The position numbers and the translations under genes were made by a program. Of a stretch of DNA of 64,000 bases, positions 46,536 through 60,008 are shown in pieces. Source of the stretch: Paragordius varius (lineage: Eukaryota; Nematomorpha); the NCBI GenBank assembly GCA_964247055.1, contig OZ176057.1:4712001-4776000 (forward strand). The letters are read 5' to 3'. Each line of letters begins with the position of its first letter. Position 1 is the stretch's first letter. A model generated the notes under the pieces. It was not told where the DNA came from and searched no databases. It saw nothing but the letters and a program-made list of their open reading frames with translations.

Positions 46536-49500
46536 GTAATATAAAAACTTTTACTTTTTATTTATAATATGAGTATGTCTCATGCATAGTTATTTTATAA
46601 CTTTAAACTAGGATATATATATAATGGTTGAATGAAAAATATTAAATATTGTTAGGCATTATAGGAAAATCTATATCTTAATATGGGTTATTTATTAAAT
46701 AATCTTATATACCAGACAATATGTATGAGTTATAAAAGAATGGATTTTTTTATGCTTACAAGATTTTCAAATCTGTATTTGAAATTTGTAAGTTTAAACA
46801 TTCAATTTCTTAAACTACATAAAATATGTTAATATTTTAGGGGTTTGTAATGATCGCTCCAAATAATATAATATTTTAAATTCCTTTCGAGTATCTATTC
46901 GATACATCATCAAAATTAAATTATAAAACATGTTTACGCAAATATATTTTCCAATTAACTTTAAAAACGTTTTCATACATTTGTCAGAAATTTTGGGTAC
47001 TCTTGCACAAAAAAGGAATTCAGGTGGATACAGAAGAGTTTTTTTTTTATGCATTTTACATTAAATATGTACCCATGATAATTTTTTGATGTTTGATGAG
47101 ATAATACCGTAAGTAAATATATATATATGTCATATAAAATTATTCCATTTTTCAGTTAAAAGCAACATTTTTTAATCAAACGCAACATTTTTTAGTTGTC
47201 TTGGCTTAAAAATATTTGGTTGGTTAAAAAATTGTTACTTTTGGCTGAATAATGAGATTTTGAATAAATAGAAGCTAAAACTAACTATAAACATAAACAT
47301 ATTTTTAAAAAAATGACGCGAATTAGCAGACTGCTTCTTTGCGAATACAAATTTAAGATTATAAAGAAAGTTGTGTTTAATTATAAATGGATTAATTTAT
47401 CTGTTGTACAACACAAGGATGGTCAACAAATAAGTCTGCCCTTGCTCTTTTCCCCCAAAAATATCAGAGGAAAAACTTTTATTTTGCGAGGAAGGATTCA
47501 TGTAAAATATTTTGTAGGTTTTAAATCGGTATGATGGATATGACCAGCTCTTAGAGCTTTTGGTTATAATTATAAGGAGTGGATTTTGCTTAAATTGTTT
47601 ATGATAAACATAATATCTGTAGCAGTTGATCGGTTATTTATTTTGACCATATTACAAACCGAATAACTTAATATTTTTTACATATTTGAATTAAAATAAA
47701 ATAATTTTCTATAATTAGTATCAAAATTTAACGACAAAAATCATTCGCATTTGTGTGGTTTGATTTGGAACACCAATTTTTTGGCTTACAGGTGTAAAAC
47801 ATGTGCTCTGTCACCGTGTATGTCAATATGTCCCAGCTGTTTCAAAAACGGACCACATGAGAAGGAATCACATGATTACCATATGTTTCGATCACAAGCT
47901 GGTGGAGCCTGTGATTGTGGGGACGGGAATGTCATGAAGTCAGCTGGGTATTATCGCAAATCTTATGCAAAAATACAGTTAAAATATACCGACAAAACGT
48001 AAAAGATATAAAGACAAATATTTTTTACCGAAAGATAACCATACTTTTTATTTCCTTTTTTAAATTATAACTCATTGTTTTATATTACAAAGTATAGAAT
48101 AGAGGTGTATATTGGTAACATAATCAATTTTATGTTTAACAGTGGTAAGTATATGTTTAATATGAGAAAAATTAAGGTTTAAAAAGGTATGGTTGTTTAT
48201 TAAATAAAAATATTTGTCTTTATATAATTACGTTTTGTCCGTATATAATTTTTCATAGTTTTAGCGTTCTATTATTTGTTAAATTTTTAAACCGTTTTAT
48301 TATATGCTTTTTTTAATGAGCTTCAGCTTATTAATTTCCATTTTTCTACCCTTATTGTCACATATTACGTGTGAGATAATAGGGTATAAATAATTTTTTT
48401 TATGCCCGAAATAAAAAATACATGTCCCCACAATACAAAATCTGTTTTACAGTAAATGGATAAAATATATTTCAAAGATATTGTTTCAATAAGCTTTTGT
48501 ATACCAAAGTAATTTCTTTCTCCTTACATCACCCCTACTAGATTTTGTACAAAACATACGAAAGTAGTTAACGCTGAAAATCAGCTTAACGATACTTTAT
48601 TACCAATTTGTTCTGAAGAATACACCGTTATGTTTGAGTGTATTGCACCATATGTTGTCGGAAAAATCTTGGCTTTTTACCGTGAATATTGTCAACCAAG
48701 TAAGAAATTATAAGTTTAAAATTATTTTTTTGAATAAATTTCATTTTTTAAATGATATAATATACTTTGCAGTTTAAAACTATGAATATTTAAAATATAT
48801 ATTTCCAAAATTATCGTTAAATAGAGTTTATGTTTGAAAATTAACGTTTAAAAAGTATATGTGGAAATTTTTATTAAAAAAAAATATTTGCCTTTATATT
48901 TTTATGTTTTGACTGTATAATTTTTTTTCTTGCAATTCAAATTCACCCTTGAAAAAATCACTTTGAAAATAAATTATGTGTTTTCGGCCTAATATAACTC
49001 ATTATTAATAAGAAATAAAATCTTGTGGCATAGTTTATAATTTTTTCAGTATTATATTAATTTTAAACCTAATATTTTTTTAAAATAAAAAATATAGGTA
49101 TTTTTAATCTTAAAAAACACATAATTTATGTAAGGGTGAATTTGAATTAATTTATTGCCAAATAGCAAATGCAGCAAAAGATTTATTATTGGCTAATAAT
49201 AGTAAAATGTGAAAAAAATAATTCTAAGCCAATAATACTGCCCTTTGTTTATTATGCTAGAATAATTAATTTTCTAAGAATATGTACTTATTCATAGTGT
49301 AATATGAAAAAAAATCATTAGTAAGCTTTATCCATTTTATATAAAATAATAAATAAATCAGTTTTTTACACATATTTTTACAATAACCAAAAATTAAATA
49401 TCCACACTTGTTTTTAGGTGGGGAATTAGCCCTAGATATAGATATACCAGCCTGTTATCCTTACATAGAAACCATTTTACAAAACACTGTATGCCACTTA

Positions 49501-50737
49501 GGTAATATATTTTATATTTTATTTTATACTATACTATATCGTTTGGACTTTAAACATTTCAAGTTAGTCCTTGAACACTTCAAGTTAGACTTTTGAAATT
49601 TTAAGTTTGACCTTGAACATTTCAAGTTTGACCTTAAAAACTTCAAGTTGGTCATTGAACATTTAATGTTGGTCTTTGAACAATGCAAGTTGGTCCTTCA
49701 ACTTTTTAAGTTTGGATTTAATACTATAATTTTTGCATGTATATTATTATTTTATTATTTTCCAACAAATTTACTTTTTTTTATAAATTTATTACATTTA
49801 CACTTCAAATTCACCCTTTAACAATTTATTTTCACCCTAAAAAATTTCGTATATTTTCGAACTAATATAACTCATTATCAATATGATATTAAGCTTTTTT
49901 GGCATAATTTATTATTTTTTTTATAAAACAAAATTTTATTTTTATAAATATTATAAAACATAGGTAATTTTTGATTTTTAAAAACATATAATTTATTTGA
50001 GGTTGAATATTAATTGTTCAAGGATGAATTTGAATTGTAAATGGTATTTATTCATTTTTTAAATTATTAAAATCGCCTTTTTTGTTGTTCAAAAATAGTT
50101 TTATTTTTATCTATAAATGTTTGTAACGAAATTGTAATTAATAACTCAGAAAACTTATATATTTATCAAATAAGTGTTAAAATGTTCTTTACATTAAAAT
50201 ATTTTTTAAGATACTAATTAAAATATATGGTTTCTGAATGATCAAAAGTGAGTTAAAAATTTAGGTTAAATAAAGAAAATAGGTTAATAAGATGAATGAT
50301 AAAAGATAAATACAAAATACCAACTTTAAGTGTTCAAGGACACTCTTGAAGTGCGAATGGTATATTGTATTATATTGCTATTTGAAAATTGTTATACAGA
50401 AAGAAAACTAATTAAAAATTTTATATTCCAATAGGTCAAACATTGTTTAAGCGTATTTTGATTCAAGCCCTCCTAGATCCTGAAATTTATCATTTTTTTA
50501 TACATGGTAAGGGAATATGATTTATATTTTAAATAATTTATTTTTTTTAAACAATAATAATAATTTATATAATATATTTAAATAAAATATTAATTTATTT
50601 ATTTGTTAAACAAAATGTTTTTATTGTTAAACAAAATATTTTTTTATTTATTCGTTAAACAAATTTTATTAGATAAAAAAATGATGTTTTAACATTACAT
50701 TAATTCTAAATTTTTGTTTAAATGAGAATTACAAAAA

Positions 50738-50783
<46 letters not shown>

Positions 50784-51180
50784 TTAAATAATTATTTTAT
50801 TTAAACAAAAATGACAATAATGGTTTTTTCAAAAAATTGTTTTTAGAAAAAAAAACTTCTTTTTTTCTAAAACAGTTTTATTATTAATTTTTATCGTAAT
50901 TATTTTAGGATGTCCCTTACACCAACACGATACTACACCTATAGATGCACCAGCTGACCATCAATCACCTGATTTTTATGATTCATACACAAAAACAGCT
51001 GACTCCGATAATTTTAATGGGAGTCGTGATGAAAATTTTACAAAGTTACATAAACTTATAAGGTTTCAAAGAAATTTTTTATATTCCTCTTTTTTGAATT
51101 TAAATCAATTTTATTTAAATCCTGTGTAATGAAATTAATATTTTGGTTTTATAATTTTTATCTAATTGATTACTTTTTTG

Positions 51181-51231
<51 letters not shown>

Positions 51232-54200
51232 CAACTCAAATTTTTGAACAATTCAAATTTACCTTAATAATAAATCATGTGTTTCCGGGCTAATATAACT
51301 CATTATTAATATGAAATATATTTATATGGCATAGTTTATTTTTTTAGTATTATTTTTATTTAAAACGAATTCCCAGCTAATATTAGTAATTTTAAACATT
51401 TAGAAAAACATAATTTATTTTCAGGCTAAATTTGATGAATGGTTTAAAGGGGTTAATAAAAATAATTTAAGAGGGTCAATTCAAATAGTTCAAAGGCGTG
51501 AATTTACATTGGGAATGATATATTTATACATATACAGCGATGTAAGAACCGAAATATCTACGTTTCCACCCCCTATCTTGCGTATTAAAGGTGCCAAAGA
51601 AATATCTAAAAATGAACCATGCTTGTTGAATAAAAATAAAATTATCTCTCCTCCTATGTCTGAGGGATTTTGTTTAACAAAAATATCCATTTTTATGCCC
51701 CAATTATTCCAGGAAACTCAATCGAAATATGAACAAGCTTGTAAACTTATAGGAACCGATTCGCAAGGCTTACAAATGTGTAAATTATTAGGTAGTTATT
51801 TATTACATAAAAAATTTCTTTACCTTAGGTATGTCAGATATTTTTTTTAAGTAAATTATAATTTAGTAGATAATGGGATATCTAAAGCAATTTTTAGGTT
51901 GACCATTTTTTTTCCTAAAAAAACGATATTTTAGTATCATTTATTATGGTTAGATTTTTGGGTCGTCTAATTATACTATTTAAAGTTTATTGAATGATAA
52001 AAATAGATAGTATAATGCAATTAATACCTAAATATTAAATATTTTTTAAAAATTAACTTTTTGTAACTTTATTTAGGTTTAGTTTTAGATTCTCGAAAAA
52101 ATTAAATAAAAAATCATAAAATTAAATAAGCCTTTTTTTAACATAACATTATATATGTATATATAAATTAGAATACAGAAAAAAAAATATTTTTTTATAT
52201 GTTTTTAATTTGAGTAAAAAATGATATTATACGAAGACAAAACTTAAAAATATAAATGCAAATATTTTTTTCTAAAAAACAATTAACCATACTTTTTGAA
52301 TCTTTTTAACACTTCTCATGGTGTAAATTGGCACGATGTGAAATAGAGATTAACACAATCAATTCAAGATTTTACAAATGTAATTAAATAGCTTATATGG
52401 GATGTGAATTAGATATATTTATTACTAACAGAATCAATTTTATTTTTTACAGTAATTAAATAAATAGCTTATATAAGAAAAATTTGAGCGTTAAAAAAGT
52501 ATAGTTCTTGTCTTTTGAAAACTAAAATAATTCACCCTATATTTTTATATATTTTGTCCCCGTATAAAATTTCAATTTCTGACTGTCAATTTTTATTTTT
52601 TGTCATCCCTAGATGTGCCCAACACTAGGATGGGTGAAATATCAAAGGCATTTAAACATGGGAATATGTTAGATGAACTTGTTATGTGGTTATTCCAAAG
52701 TGAATTCCCTCAACCCCTAGTAACGTTACTCCTATCCCTGTTAAATGTTGAAAGCTTTGAAACTAATAATTTTGCCCAAAATCATTTAAACCTATTTTTA
52801 AAATGGTCTTGTTCCCGATATACCCAACTACTTAGTAGTGAAAATAAGTAATTTATCAGATAATTTTATACTTTTTTTATACGAAATTTATTTTATTTTA
52901 AGTATTATGTGCAATAAAATAGTGCTTATTTGCTAAGCAATATAAATTTCAAAAATCATCCGGAATTGGATTATACGTCTTGTTTTATAATTATAATATG
53001 AATGCATTTTCATAATCACTTATTACTGTGTCTACCAGCTTTTTAAAATAACTAGTCCCATAGTTTTTTTTTCATTAAAAAATAATATAACATAACGTAT
53101 TATTAGCAAATTATTTGAAAAAGATTATATTGAATTTTACATATTAAACAGCACTGATTGATTGGGTTACCTAAGTTTTTTTTCTATTTTATGCTATAAT
53201 TTGATTTTTACATAGCTATAGAATGATTAATTATGCATAACTCATCATATGTATAATTACCAATACTTATGAAAGTATTTTTTTTCAATAATGGATATAA
53301 AACAAAATGTTATATGAATAATTATTATGATTTTAACATTTTTTTAAACAAAAAAAATAATTTTTGCTTTTCAGAAACTCATTAACATTTGTTTGCTTTT
53401 TTAAAGCTAAAAATTAAAACAATTTTTCAGAAACTCATTAACATTTGTTTGCTTTTTTAAAGCGAAAAATTAATGCAAAAAAAAATAATTTTTGCTTTTC
53501 AGAAACTCAAATAATGAAAGTGGGAACCGCCGTCTTACATGGGATTATAAAAAGGCATTTGGTTTGGCTTTTGTGAAGCATTATGCATGTTTACCGCGCA
53601 TTTTAATGCGATCAGCTGATCCGGAGGGCGTCTCATCAAGATTGGTAAGTATACATATTTTAAAAACTAAAATTATATACGCACAAAACGTAAAAATATA
53701 TAACGACAAATGCTTTTTATGTCAAAGACAACCATACTTTTTAAAATCTTGATTTTTTTAATATATAGCTCATTGTTTTGAAACTGCAAAGTGAATAATT
53801 CATATTATTGGTAAAACAATCAATCAAATATTTTACGATTGTAATTATAAGATTTATATGAGAAAAATTAAGGAGGTTTAAAAAATGTATGGCTGTCTTT
53901 TAAAAACTAAAATAAATCTCCTTTATATTTACGTTTTGTCCGTATTTAACATTTTTTACAGTACATATTAATTCTAAAATTATCTCCCAATTCTTATACT
54001 ATAAATGTTAAGACTTATATATATACCATGTGCTATTCATATTCACCCCTGAACAATTCAAATTCACCTAAATTAAAGTATATGTTTTTTAAGAATTAAA
54101 ATTACCTATATTTTTAATATTTTTTAAAAAATGAAACTTTGTTTAAAATTAAAATAATACTGAAAAAATAATAAATTTTGTCATAAAGATATATTTAATT

Positions 54201-55193
54201 TTAATGATGAGTGTTAATTAGTTGCCCGAAAAAATTTATTTTTAGGATGAATTTGAATTGTTCAAGGGTGATATTTATTTATTATATGGGTAAGTTGCAA
54301 TATAATCATACATATGCTAAAAAAAATTTAGAAAAAGCAAGCAAATTTTTTTTGTGAAAACTCATTTTTTAACATTTTGACGTTTTTAAATAGATGGATA
54401 TATTTTCTTTAGACTGACTTTTTTTTCATTTAAATTGACGTCCCCTTCCCCCCTTTGTTTTATGATTTGAGATATCTATCTATATATAGAAAAAAGTTTC
54501 AAAATGTGCTAGAAAGAGTAATAATTAAAAATGATCTTTAGAATTTTTATTTTTATTGTTTTGATTTCTTTTATAGTTTCACATTAGCGTTCAACTCTTT
54601 AGCAATGAACAGTTATCGTATGAAATGGTTAAAGGACCTACTCAATTAATCCTTCTGAGCTTAAATAGCTTAAATTTACTCATACTACCCATATTAATAG
54701 CTTGTCAACTTAAAAAGGGCACACAACGTATATAATTTTTTTTTATATTTTTTTTCTAAAGTTAAAGATTTTATGTTATATAAATGTATTGACAATAAAA
54801 ATGATAATAACTAAGAGGGTAAACAATATAAAGTCCTCATTTTTATTTAATTGTACCATTTACGGCACCTTAAATTCACCCTCCAACAATTCAAATTTAC
54901 CCTAAAATAAATTATTTTATAAAATTTAAAATTACCTACTTTTTTTTATATCTTTTAAAGAAATGAAATTTTGTTTAGAATTAAGGTGTACTGAAAAAAA
55001 TAAACTATGTCATAAAGATATATTTCCTATTAATGATGAGTTATATGTGCTCTAAAACACATAATTTTAATCTTTAGGGTTAATTTGAATTGTAAATTTA
55101 TATGCCTGTTTTCAATTAAATCTTTATCTATTTTTTATTTTTAATTGTATTATACCTATATTTTATGTTTTTATATTATCTGCACCATACATT

Positions 55194-55237
<44 letters not shown>

Positions 55238-57092
55238 CATTTTCTACTGTGTATTTTTTACTGTTTAAGTTATGGTGATTGATTGTGGACATAGAATTAT
55301 GCAGAGTCATTCTTATTGGCCAATCGTTTCGGATTTGATCACGTTACTTTCTCACAAATCCATTTCTGATTGGTTCCTCGACAGCTGTGAAGAAAATAAT
55401 TTTTCTACAACGAATGAAAATTATAATTTTACAAATAATAATAATGTAATATGGATTTGGACTCATATATTGTATTATTTCCAGGGTTATATTTTATGGA
55501 TATTATACCATTTAAAATGTAAATTCACCCTTGAACAATTCAAATATACCCTAAAAGTATACATATGTTTTTCGGGCTAATTTAACTTATCATTATTGCA
55601 ATGAATATACCTCTATGGGCATAGTTTATTAGTTTTTCAGTATTACGTTTATATTAAACGAATTTTTATTTTTTCGCAAATTTAAAAAGTATGTATATAG
55701 GTAATTTTTAATATTTTCGAAAACACTTGATTTACTTTGAGGGTAAATTTGAATTGTTCAAGGGTGAATTTTAACTGTAAATGATATGAATATATATATA
55801 TTTGATTATTTCTCTATGGAAACGTTAATTACTTGATTGTTTTTTATTACTTCTTAGGAACTAACGCCAATAAACGACAATTGGAAACACATTTGGAATA
55901 TGAACCAAGGACATTTTACGTATCTTTTGCGGCCGAAATTGAAATGTGTTTAACACCCTTACTTGCTCTATTGTCGCATTGTAATTTTTATTATTGTAAT
56001 TATTATTATATACCATTTACAATTGACATAATCACCCTTGAACAATTCAAATTTATCCTTAAACAATTTAAATTCACCCTTGAACAATATAAATTCACCC
56101 TTGAACAACTCAAATTCCCCCTCGAACTATTCAAATTCACCCTTGAACTATTAAATCAACACCCTTGTACAACTCAAATTCACCACCCCAAAAAATAAAT
56201 GATGCGTTTTACGGGCGCATCTAATATAACTCATCATTATAACAATGAAATATATCTTTATTATGGCATAGTTTATTATTTTCCAATATTATATTGATTT
56301 TTAAACAAAATTTTATTTTTTTTAAAATATAAAATAATATAGATCATACCTAATCCTAAAAAACACATAATTTATTTGAGGGTGAATTTGAATCGTTCAA
56401 GGGTAATCGAAGTGTAAATGGTATATTAATTTTTAACTTTTCATATTTAACAGTAAAAATTGAAATTAGATACGGACAAAAACAACGTAAAAATTCATCA
56501 AATGAAAAACTTAAAAGATACAACCCCATACAGTATTTTAAATTCAATTCAAGTTTATTTCCTCCTTTAAATGTTATACGTATTGTTCTAGATTGTAAAA
56601 TAGCGAATATATATTTATTAATAAGACATTCAGTCAATTATATACCATTTACATTTCAAATTCACCCTTGAACAATTGAAATTCACCCTAAAAATGTCTC
56701 TTTTTAAGATTAAAAATTACCTATATTTTTTTTAATTTATAAAAAAAAATTACGTTTAAAATTAATATAATACTGAAAAAATAATAAACTATGCTAAGAT
56801 TTATTTCTTATTAATGATGAGTTATGTTAGCCCGAAAACACATAATTTATTTTTAGGGTAAATTTAATTGTTCAAGAGAATTTGAATTGTTTAAGGGTGG
56901 ATTTGAATTGTAAATGGTATATGATATAATCTAAAAATGTAATTTACTATTTTATATATGTAGGAAGAATTGAGGTTTCAACAAGTCAAGTTGTCTTTTA
57001 GAAAAATTTGTCTCTTTATATTTTTTATACATTTAATATGTAAAATTTCAATATCGTATTATAGCAAGTAAAATAAAATTTTACATACAAAA

Positions 57093-57147
<55 letters not shown>

Positions 57148-59964
57148 ATTTAAAAAATAGTTAAAAGTTAAATTTTTTTGGTTTATGAAAAATTTATATC
57201 TAAGAACAAAACAAAAAAATATATAATTTTGTAATTACGGGAAAAATAAAAATTTATTTATAAAAACATTTATATCGCAAATACATTGATAAATAATTAT
57301 CCAAATACTATGTTTTGATTAATCAATTATTCTTCTTTTAATCACACAATGAAGTAAATTATATAAACTTTTTTGACTGTATTATATATTTATATATATA
57401 TATATATATATATATAATTTAAAAATTTCCAGTATAGTGTTTTTTTGTAAAAAAATTATTTATAATTATGAATGAAATCTGATGTATGAATTAATATGAT
57501 TTTTACACGCTGCCTTAAGACCTCAAAGGACAAATATTTTTAGTATATCGTTCTTTTTTTTCAATAAAAATTATATCAGCAAGAAATCAATTTAAAAAGA
57601 TAAATAAAATAAAATGTACAGTTATAATTGAAATTTTATACGGGGACAAAACGTAAAAATATATGAAAAAAAACATTTTTTTCAAAAGAGATAACCATAT
57701 TTTTAATAACGTAATTTTTTAAATATAACTCCTTGTTTTTTTAACCGTAAAGTTATCAAACAGAAATGTATATTGGTAAAACAATCAGTTTTATCATTAA
57801 CGATTTTAATGATTTAAATGAGAAAAATTCAGTTTTAAAACGTATGGGCGCGCTTTTATAAAAAAAATATTTGTGTTTAAATTTTTACGTTTTGTCCCCG
57901 TATAAAATCAATTTTTACTGTATTTGACTTTAAAAATTTAATAATTTTCATGTTTTTGATTTTGATATATTATAAATTTTTTATAGATGATACAAAAGAA
58001 GTTATATTAACTACTGAGAATATTTGTGGTAACAATAATGAAACATATTCATTGGCTAAATTTATGAATTTATTGCATCACGTGCTCTTGATCCTTACTG
58101 ATTGGCTGGAAAACCTTGATTGCTTGCCGGATGATTTGAATGTATACCAAAAATATAAAATATATATATTAATTTTTGCTAAAGCTCCATATATATTTGT
58201 AAAAAGTATAAAAATTTAAGTTATATATATAATTTTAAGTAAGTTTTTTTATATACTTATATTTGTATATGAATACGAATTCAAATTCACGAATAAATTT
58301 TGTTTTTGGGTTAATATAACTCCTCGTTAATATTAATTAAATATAACTTTATGACATAGTTTATTATGTATTATTATAAATTATGTTGATTTTAAACGAT
58401 ATTTTATTATTTTTCCAAAAATTTCAAAAAAATATAGGTAATTTTTTCGATTAACATAAACACATCATATATTTTAATATCAATTTTATAATTTGTAAGA
58501 TGAGTGAATTTAAGGCAGTAATCCTTTGTATTGAGCAATAAACTCCTTAAAGTATATGTTATGTTTTCCAATTTTCACATAAGATTTTAGTTTTATTCGA
58601 CATATAAAATATGTTAAATAAAATATTTGCATAAATTTACTGGTTATGCGTGGGTATTTTAGAGATCCCATATAATGAACTAAAAAATAATGAAAAAAAA
58701 CGTAAATTTTAAAATATTGTTACAATTCAAATTCACCCTAAAAATAAATTATGTGTTTTCGAACTAATATAACTCATTATTAATATAAAATATACCTTTA
58801 TGGCATAATTATTTATTTTTTTCAGTATTATTTTAATAAAACAAAATTTTATTTTTTAAAAATATATTAAAATATAGGTAATTTTTAATCTTAAAAAACA
58901 TGTTATTTATTTGAGGGTGAATTTGAATTGTTCGAGGGTAGATTTGAATTGTTTAAGGGTGAATTTGAACTGTAAATGGTATATATATATTACTAAAATA
59001 AAATTGGGGTAAAATTCAGTATAAATTGTTTGTCAATATAATTTAAAAAACATTAATTAAACATATAAACGATATTAAATTGCTAGCGTGATAGCCCTTA
59101 AATAAATGCTAAATAAACTTACAGTCATGTATTCTTTATTTTATCAAAAAAAAATTTTTCTGTTAAATGGATAAAAATATTTCGTAAAGAATGGAAAAAA
59201 CAAGAGCTCTATGGTGTTAAAAATACTATCATATTCATCAAAAAATATAAAAATTACCATAGAGCTCTTGTTTTTCCATTCTTTACCAAATATTTAACAG
59301 ACCCATTTAACGAAAAAAATAAATTTTTGCTAAAATAAAGGATACATGACTGTACTCTATTACTTAATATATATATATATATATATATCAGATAAATTTT
59401 TAATTTTAGATTGAAACGATGCCAAAAATACTACGGAAAGAAGGCTTGACACAATCAAATTCCCACAATGATAATATTTGCCACACCTATTCTCATACAG
59501 ATAATAAATTTGAAATAGTTAAACTTAAACATAAAAATACGAATTATACAAATGTGGTACAAATATCGGATAATATATTCAGTTTTCATATCCCACTACA
59601 TAGATATCTTGCCCATATTTTAATCACAGTATGTTTTAAACAAAATACCTCTAATTACCAAAGTTATGATAAAAATAATGTTAATAATATGTCGGAACCT
59701 AATCATATATTAACGTATCTAACGCGACATTGCCCACCTAAAACGCATATCAAAACTTATCTTAAAGCTTTATTTTTGCACCCTTTGACGATTCAGGTGA
59801 TGATATTTTATTGTTATTCTTAAATTATAAAAAAATTACACAAATTTCATTTAAATAGTTGATTACCATATCCGATCAAATTGATGCTTGAAAAATTCAA
59901 ATTCACCCTCGAACAATCCAAAATTTACCCTAAATTATGTTTTTTAAGATTTATTACCTATATA

Positions 59965-60008
<44 letters not shown>

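Noticed and set aside
47313-47534. 73-codon open frame in Ubr3 intron 1
   Set aside because: No splice sites or phases join it to exons 1 and 2, exon 1 joins directly to exon 2 in phase, and no family resemblance was seen.
51509-51537. Start of an open frame upstream of Ubr3 exon 7
   Set aside because: This part is the end of MITE-A4. The coding part starts only after the acceptor CATATACAG at 51537.
56023-56198. Open frames with repeated [16 protein letters not shown] peptide (also at 39475-39681, 55500-55580, 61470-61540 and 63210-63290)
   Set aside because: They are the ~21 bp MITE-A subrepeats read in frame. They occur on both strands and in many copies, so they are not genes.
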